Positions 5,869 through 13,538 of a stretch of DNA of 13,548 bases are shown one piece after another. The notes under the pieces were generated by a model. It ran no database searches. It saw only the letters and a program-made list of their open reading frames with translations, and was not told where the DNA came from. The DNA is taken from positions 1 through 13,548 of the forward strand of contig JBGZBP010000010.1 of the NCBI GenBank assembly GCA_041844735.1, in the 5' to 3' direction. Origin of the DNA: CAJPNN01 sp041844735 (GTDB lineage: Bacteria > Bacillota > Clostridia > Peptostreptococcales > Anaerovoracaceae). The translations under genes and the position numbers were made by a program. Every line of letters starts with the position of its first letter. Within the stretch, counting starts at the first letter, position 1.

Positions 5869-6774
5869 ATGTTAAAGATATTTTGTTTGATTTTGATAGG
5901 TATATTGGTTTTATTTATCGGCTATTATATAAAAAGAAAAATGTTTGAGAGGGAAATAGCAAATCAACTTGCAAGAATTAATAAGGGGATTTCATCAAAC
6001 AGGATAGAGGGCGGACATATCTTTTTTTCTAAGAATCTGATTAGTGAAATAAACACCACAATAGATAAATTGATAGAAGAGCAGAAAAAACTTAATAGCG
6101 AAAAACAGAATATGAAAGAGATAATCACAGCAATTTCTCATGATTTTAGAACGCCACTTACATCAATAAGTGGCTATGTTCAATTTTTGACAGAGGACAA
6201 GGATATAGATGAAGATAAGAGAAAAAATTTTTTAAATATAATCAAAATGAGAAGCGAGTCTCTTGCGACACTGGTAGAAGATTTTTATGTAAACAGCAGT
6301 ATTGAGAGTCAGGAGTATCCGAAGAGAAAAAGCAAGGTGATGATACTGGATGTATTGCGAAATTCAATTTTTCAATATTACAGAGAACTGGAGGCACGTT
6401 TTGAGAATGTTAATATAAACTTGCCGGAAGAACAAATAGAAATAGAAGCAGACATTGCTTATATTCAGAGAATTTTTTCAAATATCATTAAGAATGCGTT
6501 CACACATGGAGTGAAGAATTTCAGCATTGTGGGTGAAAAAGATGAATCGGGGAAGTTAAAAATATATATTGGTAACAAAATCAATAAAGATGACGAAAAA
6601 AACAACTTCGACGTTCAAAAAATATTTGAAAGAAACTATTCGGTCAATTGGTTTGCGGGTAATAAATCTACAGGACTTGGCATGTCCATAGCTCAGAAAC
6701 TTATGCATGAGATGGGATACAACATATATGCGACAGTAGATGATGATGAAATCAGCATAATACTGGAGTTTTGA
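5869..6774 (+). CDS. Sensor-less histidine kinase partner of the 3347 regulator
   Basis: The 301-residue kinase has one membrane helix (about 4-21) with only three residues before it, and no extracellular or PAS domain. A linker coiled coil (about 55-85) leads to the dimerisation helix with the H-box SHDFRTPLTSI, phosphoacceptor His91. The ATPase domain shows an N-box (IFSNIIKNA, Asn205 and Asn209), an F-box-like IFERNYS, and a G2 box STGLGMSIA (267-275). A classical DxGxG G1 box is missing, with IGNKIN in that place. AGGAG (5857-5861) precedes the ATG by seven bases. The lack of a sensor, together with the ABC genes directly upstream, suggests that the transporter supplies the signal. This is the accepted model for BceAB-BceRS-like systems but inference here. 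Confidence 0.9.
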   Translation: MLKIFCLILIGILVLFIGYYIKRKMFEREIANQLARINKGISSNRIEGGHIFFSKNLISEINTTIDKLIEEQKKLNSEKQNMKEIITAISHDFRTPLTSISGYVQFLTEDKDIDEDKRKNFLNIIKMRSESLATLVEDFYVNSSIESQEYPKRKSKVMILDVLRNSIFQYYRELEARFENVNINLPEEQIEIEADIAYIQRIFSNIIKNAFTHGVKNFSIVGEKDESGKLKIYIGNKINKDDEKNNFDVQKIFERNYSVNWFAGNKSTGLGMSIAQKLMHEMGYNIYATVDDDEISIILEF

Positions 6775-6806
6775 TTAGCAAGAACAGAGAAAAGGAGTAT
6801 GGTAAA

Positions 6807-7115
6807 ATGGAATACAAACTAAAGGACAAAAAGATAGTTTTAGAGGATGAAAATCAGGAAAAAGGCAAGATTACGTGGGAAGATTCAATGATTGAAAAGG
6901 ATGTAATGTATGTAACGCACACAATCGTAGATTCCTCTATGCAGGGCAAGGGGATTGCACAGCAGCTTTTGGATCAGATGGTGGAATATGCAAGAGGGAA
7001 GAACAAGAAGATAGTGCCGGTTTGCTCATACGTGCAGAAAAAGTTCAATCAGGACGAGCAGTATGAAGATGTTTATTGCAAAACAGTCAGCCCTGACACA
7101 TACATTGGAGATTGA
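6807..7115 (+). CDS. Small GNAT-like N-acetyltransferase (YjdJ type)
   Basis: The 102-residue protein matches the small predicted acetyltransferases of COG2388. Strand-rich residues 9-40 end in VTHTIVDSSMQGKGIAQQLL, where Q46-G47-K48-G49-I50-A51 is the acetyl-CoA pyrophosphate-binding loop. A helix and IVPVCSYVQKKF (69-80) follow; the Cys73 position is conserved in this family. The substrate is unknown. ATG 6807 is chosen because AAAGGAG (6791-6797) lies nine bases upstream. An in-frame TTG at 6771 overlaps the kinase stop but lacks a ribosome site. The short distance to the kinase suggests co-transcription with the ABC module, but no functional link is evident. Confidence 0.82.
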   Translation: MEYKLKDKKIVLEDENQEKGKITWEDSMIEKDVMYVTHTIVDSSMQGKGIAQQLLDQMVEYARGKNKKIVPVCSYVQKKFNQDEQYEDVYCKTVSPDTYIGD

Positions 7116-7178
7116 TACAGCTTAGCGAATGCAGCCCAAAATAGGAAAGGACTGCACGTGGTCATAGTGGAGGAAGAC

Positions 7179-7532
7179 ATGCTAAATAAAATTCAGGCTA
7201 TAAAAGATGATTTTAAAGAACATGGAATAGAGGTTCCATCAAAAATATTAATGCCGATGATATTTGCTTTCGGACCATTATCATATATAGGATTGTTATA
7301 TATAGAACGTCCCGTGTTACTTACTTTTATTGGACTTGCAGTTTCGATTAATGTTCCTCTTTATTGTGACTACAGATCTGTTAAGAGACGGGCTTGCGAA
7401 AAGAACCTAAAAAATAAGATTTCGGCATTAAGGTTTTACTATATAGGTACATCAGTTTTTGCAATTATACTCCTTTTAGGAGCTGCAGGAATTATGTACT
7501 TGGGTTTGAAAAATAGTACCCCTCTGTATTAA
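7179..7532 (+). CDS. Three-helix membrane protein of unknown function
   Basis: The 117-residue protein is not recognised. An amphipathic N-terminus (1-20) precedes three hydrophobic stretches at about 23-42, 46-62 and 88-110. A basic loop between the second and third (DYRSVKRRACEKNLKNK) should be cytoplasmic. The ATG at 7179 has GGAGG (7169-7173) five bases upstream. A GTG at 7158, with GGAAAGG (7144-7150) before it, would add seven residues and cannot be excluded. It lies between the ABC module and the second two-component system. The next promoter region begins only a few bases after its stop, so it is probably the last gene of the upstream transcript. It could be an accessory membrane protein of either neighbour. 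Confidence 0.7.
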   Translation: MLNKIQAIKDDFKEHGIEVPSKILMPMIFAFGPLSYIGLLYIERPVLLTFIGLAVSINVPLYCDYRSVKRRACEKNLKNKISALRFYYIGTSVFAIILLLGAAGIMYLGLKNSTPLY

Positions 7533-7544
7533 TAGGGATAAACT

Positions 7545-7605
7545 TTAACTTTAAGAAACCCTTAAGAATTTTTACAGCGAATACTTAATAATTAAATGAT
7601 AGAAT
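7545..7605 (+). promoter_or_regulatory. Activator-type promoter with direct repeats before the second two-component system
   Basis: TTAAGAA occurs at 7551-7557 and 7562-7568, 11 bases apart or one helical turn, and a variant TTAATAA is at 7585-7591. A -10 box TAGAAT (7600-7605) has no good -35 at the right distance. Such head-to-tail repeats ahead of a weak promoter are the usual binding pattern of OmpR-family regulators, so autoregulation by the protein encoded at 7634 is likely. A 5-bp stem TTAAG-N5-CTTAA followed by AATTTTT (7551-7573) might alternatively end the upstream transcript. Confidence 0.5.
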
Positions 7606-7633
7606 CTATGCTATAAGGAGGTAGCGGACATAA

Positions 7634-8335
7634 ATGAACAAGATTTTAGTATGCGACGATGATAAAGATATTGTAAAAATAATTTCCGTATATTTATCAA
7701 ATGAAGGATACTCTGTAGTTTGTGCCTACAATGGCAAAGAAGCACTGTCAATACTTGAGCAGGAAGAAATTCATTTAATTATTTTAGATATCATGATGCC
7801 GGAAATGGACGGTATAAATACTGCCATGAAAGTAAGGGAAAGCTATGCGATGCCTATCATTATGTTATCTGCAAAGAGCGAAGATATGGATAAAATTATG
7901 GGACTGAATGTAGGGGCGGATGATTATCTTACAAAGCCTTTTAATCCACTAGAGCTAATTGCCAGAGTTAAATCACAAATAAGAAGATATACATTGCTGG
8001 GCGGAAAACAGATGACAAATGAGCAATCCGTTTACAAAACAGGACAACTGATAGTAGATGATAACAGAAAATTTGTCGAAGTTGACGGAAAAGAAGTAAA
8101 GTTGACACCTATAGAGTATAAGATAATTTTATATTTGATAAAGAATGCAGGAAGAGTATACAGCAGCTCGCAGCTATATGAAGAGATATGGAGTGGAGAA
8201 GCTGTAGGGATGGACAATATCATTGCTGTTCATATTCGTCACATACGTGAAAAGATTGAGATTAATCCGAAAGAGCCCAGATATTTGAAAGTAATATGGG
8301 GAATCGGATATAAAATCGAGGAGATTAAGAACTGA
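7634..8335 (+). CDS. OmpR-family response regulator, VanR-like
   Basis: The 233-residue regulator has a complete receiver domain (about 1-118): D8 and D9, phosphoacceptor D52 in LDIMMPEMDG, S79 and K101 (TKPFNPLELIARV). The winged-helix domain (about 135-231) has LTPIEYKIILYL, the recognition-helix region NIIAVHIRHIREKI and the ending VIWGIGYKIE. The phrases LTKPFNPLELIARVK and VHIRHIREKIE are typical of the VanR/YycF-like group. The ribosome site AAGGAGG (7615-7621) is 12 bases before the ATG, slightly long. The kinase gene starts 16 bases after its stop, so they form one transcript. It probably binds the TTAAGAA repeats just upstream. Resistance to vancomycin is not implied, since no vanHAX genes are present. 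Confidence 0.94.
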   Translation: MNKILVCDDDKDIVKIISVYLSNEGYSVVCAYNGKEALSILEQEEIHLIILDIMMPEMDGINTAMKVRESYAMPIIMLSAKSEDMDKIMGLNVGADDYLTKPFNPLELIARVKSQIRRYTLLGGKQMTNEQSVYKTGQLIVDDNRKFVEVDGKEVKLTPIEYKIILYLIKNAGRVYSSSQLYEEIWSGEAVGMDNIIAVHIRHIREKIEINPKEPRYLKVIWGIGYKIEEIKN

Positions 8336-8351
8336 TGAGGGGGGCGAAACA

Positions 8352-10637
8352 ATGAAAGCAAAGAGAAGGCTGTTGATTGCAGCTCAGCTGGTAATGGCAT
8401 TCATAGTGACTGTGAGTTTTATTAACTATATGAGTTTCATGGGCACAGGTTATAGTCAAAAAGCGGAGAAACGGGGATTTTATTCGAGCCAAGGATATAC
8501 AAGATTACTTTACGAGGATGCGGGAATTATTAATGAGGTGGTATGGGCAAATGAGCTGTTTGCAGATAAGGAAAAAGAGATTGATCTGATGTACTATTTG
8601 AGGAACAGGACAGGGGAACTCCACTCTTATGTCACATCAGATGATATCAGAACATTAATGCCTGCAATAACGTACAAAGTAGGCGATATAGTTAAATGGA
8701 TAGAGGAAAATAACAGTAAAGTCTCAAATGTTTTGGAAGTGTCAAAAGACTCATTTGTAAAAAATGTGAATCCGACAGGTAAATACAAGACATTTAATGA
8801 ATACATCGCAGGGGAAAACATTGACAGCTATGAAAAGATAGAAGTAATGGAAGCTATCAATGATGCGGTAGAGGAATTGGCAGAAGACTATAAGATATAT
8901 CTTAAAAAGAACGAGGTAATGTCACAAATAAGAAAAGATTTCCAATATGATATTACGAGGAAAGCTACAGGCGTTAGTGCATATAAGAGCAGTGCTGCTG
9001 ACGACATGGTAGGCAAAATTAAAATATCTGTTGAAGATCAGGAGATATATGGCAATCTTGACAGGATACACCCTGATTATAAGATGACTATAGGCGTTAA
9101 ACATGATCTGGCAAAAGACGGTGATTATTATAAAGTTAAAGAAACTTTTAAAAGTTTGAACCGTGTGGACAAAGATAAACTTTTTGCGATATTTATAGCA
9201 TCTCTGGTTGTGATGCTTGCAATTTTGGTCTTGTTGGCTGTGGATATATTAAAAAGAAAAGAGGACCTTAAGGGATTTGACAAGCTTAAGACGGAGATTG
9301 CGTGTTTCATCGTGTTGTTTGCCATGTCAATACCTTTCGGATTGGGTTTCTCGTTTATGAATGACATTTCCGGATATATAGGCTTGCTTAACAATTCAGG
9401 ATTTGATGAGGCTATAAGAAATCGTGGGATTGTCGAAATTTATTCAGGTATATGGATATTTAAGAGTTTCCACGAAATTCAGATGTTGGTTGCAGTTCTT
9501 TTGCTTAATGTTATAGCGTTGGTCGGATATATCAGCCTGTTTAAGAGAATTGCAAAGAATGAATTATGGAGTAACAGTCTGCTTAAATGCATTTTAGATG
9601 CTCTCAAAAACGGCAAGGGTATATTTGACGGAGTAAATGCATACGGCAAGGATTTTGTTGTAAAAACAGGAATTCTTTTAGCTGCAAATTTATTTGTACC
9701 GCTCGTTTTCACAGAGGTATATTATGCATCAGGCATAGGTATTTTAATCATGATAGTAATCGATGTATTTTATATAAGAAAATACCTTGTCAGAGAAAAA
9801 GAGCTGGAAGTATTGATGAATGGTATTCGCAAACTTAAAGAGGGTGACTTGCAGAAAAAAATTGATTCCGGGAGCATGATAACATCTGTAAAAAATATGG
9901 CGGAAGAATTGAATGATATAGGTGACGGACTGGAAATCGCCGTAGAGGAAAGAATAAAAAGTGAAAGGATGCAGACCGAACTCATAACAAACGTGAGCCA
10001 TGATATTAAGACACCGTTGACATCAATAATAGGATATGTAGATCTGATTAAGAAAGAAGACATCCAAGGAGAACGGATTAAAGAGTATTTGGAGGGACTG
10101 GAGAGGACATCCAACAAACTCAAAGTACTTATGGAAGATTTAATTGAAGTTTCAAAGAGTGGAGCCGGAAAGATGGACTTGGATATGACAGAGCTGGATT
10201 TTGCGGAGATAACAAAACAGCTCTTGGGAGATTGGAAAGACAGGTTCGATAAGAAAAAATTTGAGTTGGTTCTGTCCCTGGAGGAAGAAACCTCGGTAAT
10301 GGCTGACGGACGAGCGACATCAAGGATATTGGACAACATTTTCAGCAATGTATGTAAATATGCACTTGAGGGAAGTAGAGTCTATGTAGATTTAAGAACA
10401 GCGAATGATGCCGACATGGCGGTGCTGACGGTAAGAAATATTTCGGCAAATAAGATTGAGCAGAGTGCCGATGAATTGCTTTCACGATTTGTGAAAGGTG
10501 ATAGTGCAAGATCGGATCAGGGAAACGGACTTGGGCTTGCAATTGCCGGAAATTTGTCCGAGCTTATGGGAGGAGACTTCAAACTGACGATAGACGGCGA
10601 TCTCTTCAAAGTAGAAATTTCGTTGAAAAAAGCGTAA
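8352..10637 (+). CDS. Large sensor histidine kinase with six membrane helices
   Basis: This 761-residue kinase has a membrane helix at about 7-26 and a 250-residue outside domain (27-276) with no recognised fold. Five further helices follow at about 277-298, 314-335, 374-397, 438-458 and 460-475. Next come a HAMP-like linker (about 476-530; IRKLKEGDLQKKID) and the H-box NVSHDIKTPLTSIIGY with His550. The ATPase domain has N-box Asn662/Asn666 (DNIFSNVCKYA) and a G2 box GNGLGLAIA (724-732). The G1 box reads VRNIS rather than DNG. The ribosome site GAGGGGGG (8337-8344) lies seven bases before the ATG. It must phosphorylate the regulator encoded immediately upstream. The catalytic half is of VanS/PhoR type, but the sensor half is unlike the usual two-helix sensors. 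Confidence 0.92.
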   Translation: MKAKRRLLIAAQLVMAFIVTVSFINYMSFMGTGYSQKAEKRGFYSSQGYTRLLYEDAGIINEVVWANELFADKEKEIDLMYYLRNRTGELHSYVTSDDIRTLMPAITYKVGDIVKWIEENNSKVSNVLEVSKDSFVKNVNPTGKYKTFNEYIAGENIDSYEKIEVMEAINDAVEELAEDYKIYLKKNEVMSQIRKDFQYDITRKATGVSAYKSSAADDMVGKIKISVEDQEIYGNLDRIHPDYKMTIGVKHDLAKDGDYYKVKETFKSLNRVDKDKLFAIFIASLVVMLAILVLLAVDILKRKEDLKGFDKLKTEIACFIVLFAMSIPFGLGFSFMNDISGYIGLLNNSGFDEAIRNRGIVEIYSGIWIFKSFHEIQMLVAVLLLNVIALVGYISLFKRIAKNELWSNSLLKCILDALKNGKGIFDGVNAYGKDFVVKTGILLAANLFVPLVFTEVYYASGIGILIMIVIDVFYIRKYLVREKELEVLMNGIRKLKEGDLQKKIDSGSMITSVKNMAEELNDIGDGLEIAVEERIKSERMQTELITNVSHDIKTPLTSIIGYVDLIKKEDIQGERIKEYLEGLERTSNKLKVLMEDLIEVSKSGAGKMDLDMTELDFAEITKQLLGDWKDRFDKKKFELVLSLEEETSVMADGRATSRILDNIFSNVCKYALEGSRVYVDLRTANDADMAVLTVRNISANKIEQSADELLSRFVKGDSARSDQGNGLGLAIAGNLSELMGGDFKLTIDGDLFKVEISLKKA

Positions 10638-10689
10638 GGGATAAAACATGACTAAATTTGATAAACATAATAGCTAATCAGGTAATTGC

Positions 10690-10719
10690 TTGATTAACAG
10701 CAGAGCAAAGTGGTATAAT
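10690..10719 (+). promoter_or_regulatory. Promoter of the rubredoxin gene
   Basis: TTGATT (10690-10695) and TATAAT (10714-10719, preceded by TGG) are 18 bases apart. Transcription would start near 10726, about 40 bases before the ATG. The -35 box lies in the right arm of a weak hairpin (10675-10696). Confidence 0.75.
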
Positions 10720-10766
10720 AGAAATTGAAAGATTGATGCTAAATATTAACACTTTGGAGGTATGTT

Positions 10767-10928
10767 ATGCAAAAATATGAATGTGAATTGTGCGGTTATG
10801 TTTATGATCCCGAGAAAGGTGATAAAAAGACCGGAATAGAGCCGGGAACTGCTTTTGAGGACCTACCGGAATCATGGGAATGCCCTCTTTGCGGAGCAGG
10901 AAAATCACAGTTTAAAAAAGTTGATTAA
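10767..10928 (+). CDS. rd: Rubredoxin
   Basis: The 53-residue iron protein is an electron carrier in the cytoplasm. The single iron is held by four cysteines: Cys6 and Cys9 in CELCGY, and Cys39 and Cys42 in CPLCGA. Between them lie YDPEKGD and IEPGTAFEDLPESWECP, all hallmarks of clostridial rubredoxins of 52-54 residues. The start ATG has TTGGAGG ending at 10760, six bases upstream. The gene has its own promoter and terminator, so it is a single-gene transcript. In anaerobes rubredoxin usually passes electrons from an NAD(P)H reductase to peroxide- or oxygen-detoxifying enzymes. None of those partners is encoded in this window. Confidence 0.97.
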   Translation: MQKYECELCGYVYDPEKGDKKTGIEPGTAFEDLPESWECPLCGAGKSQFKKVD

Positions 10929-10968
10929 TTACGGGCTATGGTCAAGTAACGGCTGATAGTCACAATGT

Positions 10969-11003
10969 AAAGCTACTCGCTGATTGTCGGGTAGCTTTAT
11001 TTT
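10969..11003 (+). terminator. Rho-independent terminator of rubredoxin
   Basis: The stem AAAGCTAC (10969-10976) with GTAGCTTT (10991-10998) is extended inward by T-G, C-G and G-C pairs, giving 11 bp with an 8-base loop. It is followed by ATTTT. Confidence 0.88.
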
Positions 11004-11021
11004 GCCTCAAGGCGAATAATA

Positions 11022-11050
11022 TTGCTATTGTATCGGTAAATAGGTATAAT
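11022..11050 (+). promoter_or_regulatory. Promoter of glpK
   Basis: TTGCTA (11022-11027) and a consensus TATAAT (11045-11050) are 17 bases apart. Transcription would start near 11057, just before the palindrome at 11065-11081. Confidence 0.8.
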
Positions 11051-11064
11051 TAATTGATTAATAT

Positions 11065-11081
11065 CATATACGATATATGCA
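11065..11081 (+). repeat. Palindromic 17-mer before glpK, candidate operator
   Basis: CATATACGATATATGCA contains the perfect dyad CATATA-CGA-TATATG and lies between the expected transcription start and the ribosome site, a usual place for a repressor site. It recurs with one substitution at 13530-13546. The region is AT-rich, so chance similarity must be considered. Confidence 0.4.
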
Positions 11082-11100
11082 TGATGATGAGGTGGATATA

Positions 11101-12588
11101 ATGGCAGGATACGTACTGGCTATAGATCAGGGCACTACAAGCAGCAGAGCTATAATATTTGATAAGAGTATGAAGATTGTAAGCGTTGCTCAGAAAGAAT
11201 TCACACAAATTTTTCCGGCATCCGGATGGGTGGAACATGATGCAAACGAAATTTGGGTTACCACTGCAACCGTAATGACGGAGGCGATGTTGAAGAGCAA
11301 TGTGGGTCACAATGAAATTGTTGCTATAGGTATTACCAACCAAAGAGAAACTACAGTGGTATGGGACAAAAATACCGGCAAGCCCGTGTATAATGCGATA
11401 GTTTGGCAGTCGACACAGACTGACAGGATATGTGAAGAAATAAAGTCCCGGGGATTTGAAAATAAGATTCGTGAAAAAACAGGTTTGATTATCAGTCCCT
11501 ACTTTTCTGCAAGTAAAATAAAATGGATACTGGATAATGTTGCAGGAGCGAGGGAAAAAGCCGAGTCCGGAGATTTGCTGTTCGGAACCATAGACTCATG
11601 GCTTATCTGGAAACTCTCAGGCGGAGAATGCCATGCAACAGATTACAGCAATGCTTCAAGGACACAGCTGTTTAATATAAATACGTGCAAATGGGATGAA
11701 GAGCTGCTGAATATATATAATGTACCAAATAACATGATGCCGGAGGTGAAGCCGTCTTCCGGGATATTCGGATATACACAGCCAAGCGATACTTTTAATG
11801 CGAAAGTTCCGATTGCAGGCGTGGCAGGAGACCAGCAGGCTGCACTGTTCGGGCAGGGATGTTTTAAAGAAGGCATGGTTAAAAACACCTATGGCACAGG
11901 ATGTTTCACACTTATGAATACGGGTAATAAACCTGTATTCTCGGAGAACGGACTTCTTACTACCATTGCATGGAACATAGGCGGAGAGACGACCTATGCT
12001 ATAGAGGGCAGCGTATTTGTGGCGGGCAGCGCAGTACAATGGTTGAGAGACGGCATGAAAATGGTGAAGACCGCTTCTGAGACTGAGGGATTTGCAAAAG
12101 AAGTACAAGACAGCGGCGGAGTTTATGTTGTTCCGGCATTTGTCGGGTTGGGAGCACCATACTGGGATCATCATGCCCGGGGAGCGGTATTCGGCTTGAC
12201 AAGAGGAACAGAAAAAGAACATTTCATAAGAGCAACTCTGGAATCCCTGGCATATCAGTCAAGAGACGTTATAGACGCTATGGAGAGTGACAGCGGTATA
12301 AAAACAACCAGCCTAAAGGTAGACGGAGGGGCATGTGACAATGATTTTATAATGCAGTTCCAATCAGATATAATGAATGTTTGTGTTGAAAGACCGGAAA
12401 TACTTGAAACTACAGCTTTGGGAGCAGCATTCCTGGCAGGTTTGGCAGTAGGCTTCTGGAAAGATAAAGAAGAGATTTCGGACTGTTATAGAAAAGACAG
12501 GGTTTTCACACCTGATATGACGGAGCAGCGTAGGGAAGAATTATATTCGGGATGGAAAAGAGCAGTGAATGCGGCGAGAAATTTCTAG
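11101..12588 (+). CDS. glpK: Glycerol kinase
   Basis: The 495-residue FGGY-family kinase turns glycerol and ATP into glycerol 3-phosphate. The N-terminal phosphate loop DQGTTSSRA (9-17), the glycerol-binding residues Arg82-Glu83 (NQRETT), Trp102 and Tyr134, and the catalytic base Asp244 (AGDQQAALFGQ) are present. So is the C-terminal DGGACDNDFIMQFQSD. In low-GC Gram-positive GlpK a loop resembling SYHFYG carries the His that HPr phosphorylates to activate the enzyme. Here the matching loop (229-234) reads SDTFNA, without His. The ATG at 11101 has GAGGTGG (11089-11095) five bases upstream. An ATG at 11077 lies in the candidate operator and is less likely. A lipase-like gene follows after 20 bases. 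No glycerol facilitator gene is seen. Confidence 0.96.
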   Translation: MAGYVLAIDQGTTSSRAIIFDKSMKIVSVAQKEFTQIFPASGWVEHDANEIWVTTATVMTEAMLKSNVGHNEIVAIGITNQRETTVVWDKNTGKPVYNAIVWQSTQTDRICEEIKSRGFENKIREKTGLIISPYFSASKIKWILDNVAGAREKAESGDLLFGTIDSWLIWKLSGGECHATDYSNASRTQLFNINTCKWDEELLNIYNVPNNMMPEVKPSSGIFGYTQPSDTFNAKVPIAGVAGDQQAALFGQGCFKEGMVKNTYGTGCFTLMNTGNKPVFSENGLLTTIAWNIGGETTYAIEGSVFVAGSAVQWLRDGMKMVKTASETEGFAKEVQDSGGVYVVPAFVGLGAPYWDHHARGAVFGLTRGTEKEHFIRATLESLAYQSRDVIDAMESDSGIKTTSLKVDGGACDNDFIMQFQSDIMNVCVERPEILETTALGAAFLAGLAVGFWKDKEEISDCYRKDRVFTPDMTEQRREELYSGWKRAVNAARNF

Positions 12589-12608
12589 AGAAAGGAAACG
12601 ATGATACT

Positions 12609-13538
12609 ATGATTAAAAAGAACAACCTTTTTAAATCGGCAGACGGGGTCACAGATATAAATTATATAACATGGCGACCCGATGGGGAAATAAAAGCCAT
12701 ATTGCAAATTGCACACGGTATGGTCGAATATATTGACAGATATGACGAATTCGCATGCTACCTCGCAAGAAACGGCATTATGGTGACGGGTAATGATCAC
12801 TTGGGTCACGGAGAATCCGTAAGAGATGTGAGTTACCGGGGCTACTTTGCTGACGAAGGAGGAAACGAAAAAGTTTTAGCTGACATGAACAGCCTTATGG
12901 ATATAAACAAGAACGAATATCCGGGGATTCCGTATTTCTTTATGGGGCACAGCATGGGATCATTCCTGGTTAGGCAATTTCTTCATACCTACACTCATCA
13001 GAAACTGAATGGAGCCGTTATAATGGGAACAGGGTATGCGCCATATGCAATCGTGAGGTTGGCAAGAATTATGGCGCAGATGGAGTCCAAAATTTTTGGA
13101 GCTACGGCCGAAAGCAAATTAGTTAACAGGCTGGCATTGGGTAAGAACAACGAGTTTGTGAAAAATCCGAGGACAAAGAATGACTGGCTTACAAAGGATG
13201 AAAAAATAGTGGATATGTACAATAATGAACCGAGAAATAAATTTGTATTTACCAACAGTGCATATGTAGATATGTTCAGCGGAATAGAAACGCTTTATGA
13301 CGATGCGAACCTGGAGAAAATGGATAAGAATCTGCCGGTATTTATTGTCAGCGGAGATAAAGACCCTGTGGGGAATATGGGTAAAGATATAATAAAACTC
13401 AGACATTCCTATGTTAAATTGGGTATTAATGATCTGCAACTTAAACTTTATGAAAACGATAGACACGAAATACTTAACGAACTTGACAGGGATCAAGTGT
13501 ATCAGGATATATTGGAGTGGATGGAAAGGCATATATGA
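12609..13538 (+). CDS. Alpha/beta hydrolase, monoacylglycerol lipase/lysophospholipase-like
   Basis: The 309-residue serine hydrolase belongs to the COG2267 (PldB-like) group. The oxyanion motif HGMVE (36-40) and the NDHLGHGES block (62-70) are seen, as are the nucleophile elbow GHSMGS with Ser115, Asp252 in SGDKDPVG, and His286 in NDRHEILNE. Together they make a full catalytic triad. A variable segment at about 145-225 would be the lid. No signal peptide is visible, so it acts inside the cell. The ATG at 12609 is chosen because the family begins there; AAAGGA (12591-12596) lies 12 bases upstream. An in-frame ATG at 12552 lies within glpK. With glpK 20 bases upstream it is in the same operon, and release of glycerol from monoacylglycerol or lysolipid followed by phosphorylation is a reasonable joint role. 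Confidence 0.92.
   Translation: MIKKNNLFKSADGVTDINYITWRPDGEIKAILQIAHGMVEYIDRYDEFACYLARNGIMVTGNDHLGHGESVRDVSYRGYFADEGGNEKVLADMNSLMDINKNEYPGIPYFFMGHSMGSFLVRQFLHTYTHQKLNGAVIMGTGYAPYAIVRLARIMAQMESKIFGATAESKLVNRLALGKNNEFVKNPRTKNDWLTKDEKIVDMYNNEPRNKFVFTNSAYVDMFSGIETLYDDANLEKMDKNLPVFIVSGDKDPVGNMGKDIIKLRHSYVKLGINDLQLKLYENDRHEILNELDRDQVYQDILEWMERHI

Noticed and set aside
9770..10348. Long reverse-strand open frame of 192 codons
   Set aside because: It is antisense to the conserved catalytic domain of the large kinase, has a low-complexity Ser/Leu/Ile/Phe-rich translation and shows no ribosome site or family motif.
7634..10637. Vancomycin resistance locus
   Set aside because: The regulator resembles VanR, but no ligase, dehydrogenase or dipeptidase genes are present, and the kinase sensor half is unlike VanS.
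10648..10677. Short open frame of nine codons after the kinase
   Set aside because: It is too short, with a poor ribosome site and no sign of coding constraint.
10673..10698. Terminator after the large kinase gene
   Set aside because: TAATCAGG/CTTGATTA forms only a weak AT-rich stem and no T-run follows; its right arm holds the -35 of the rubredoxin promoter.
11656..12222. Reverse-strand open frame of 188 codons
   Set aside because: It lies wholly within glpK on the other strand; its translation shows no recognisable motif.
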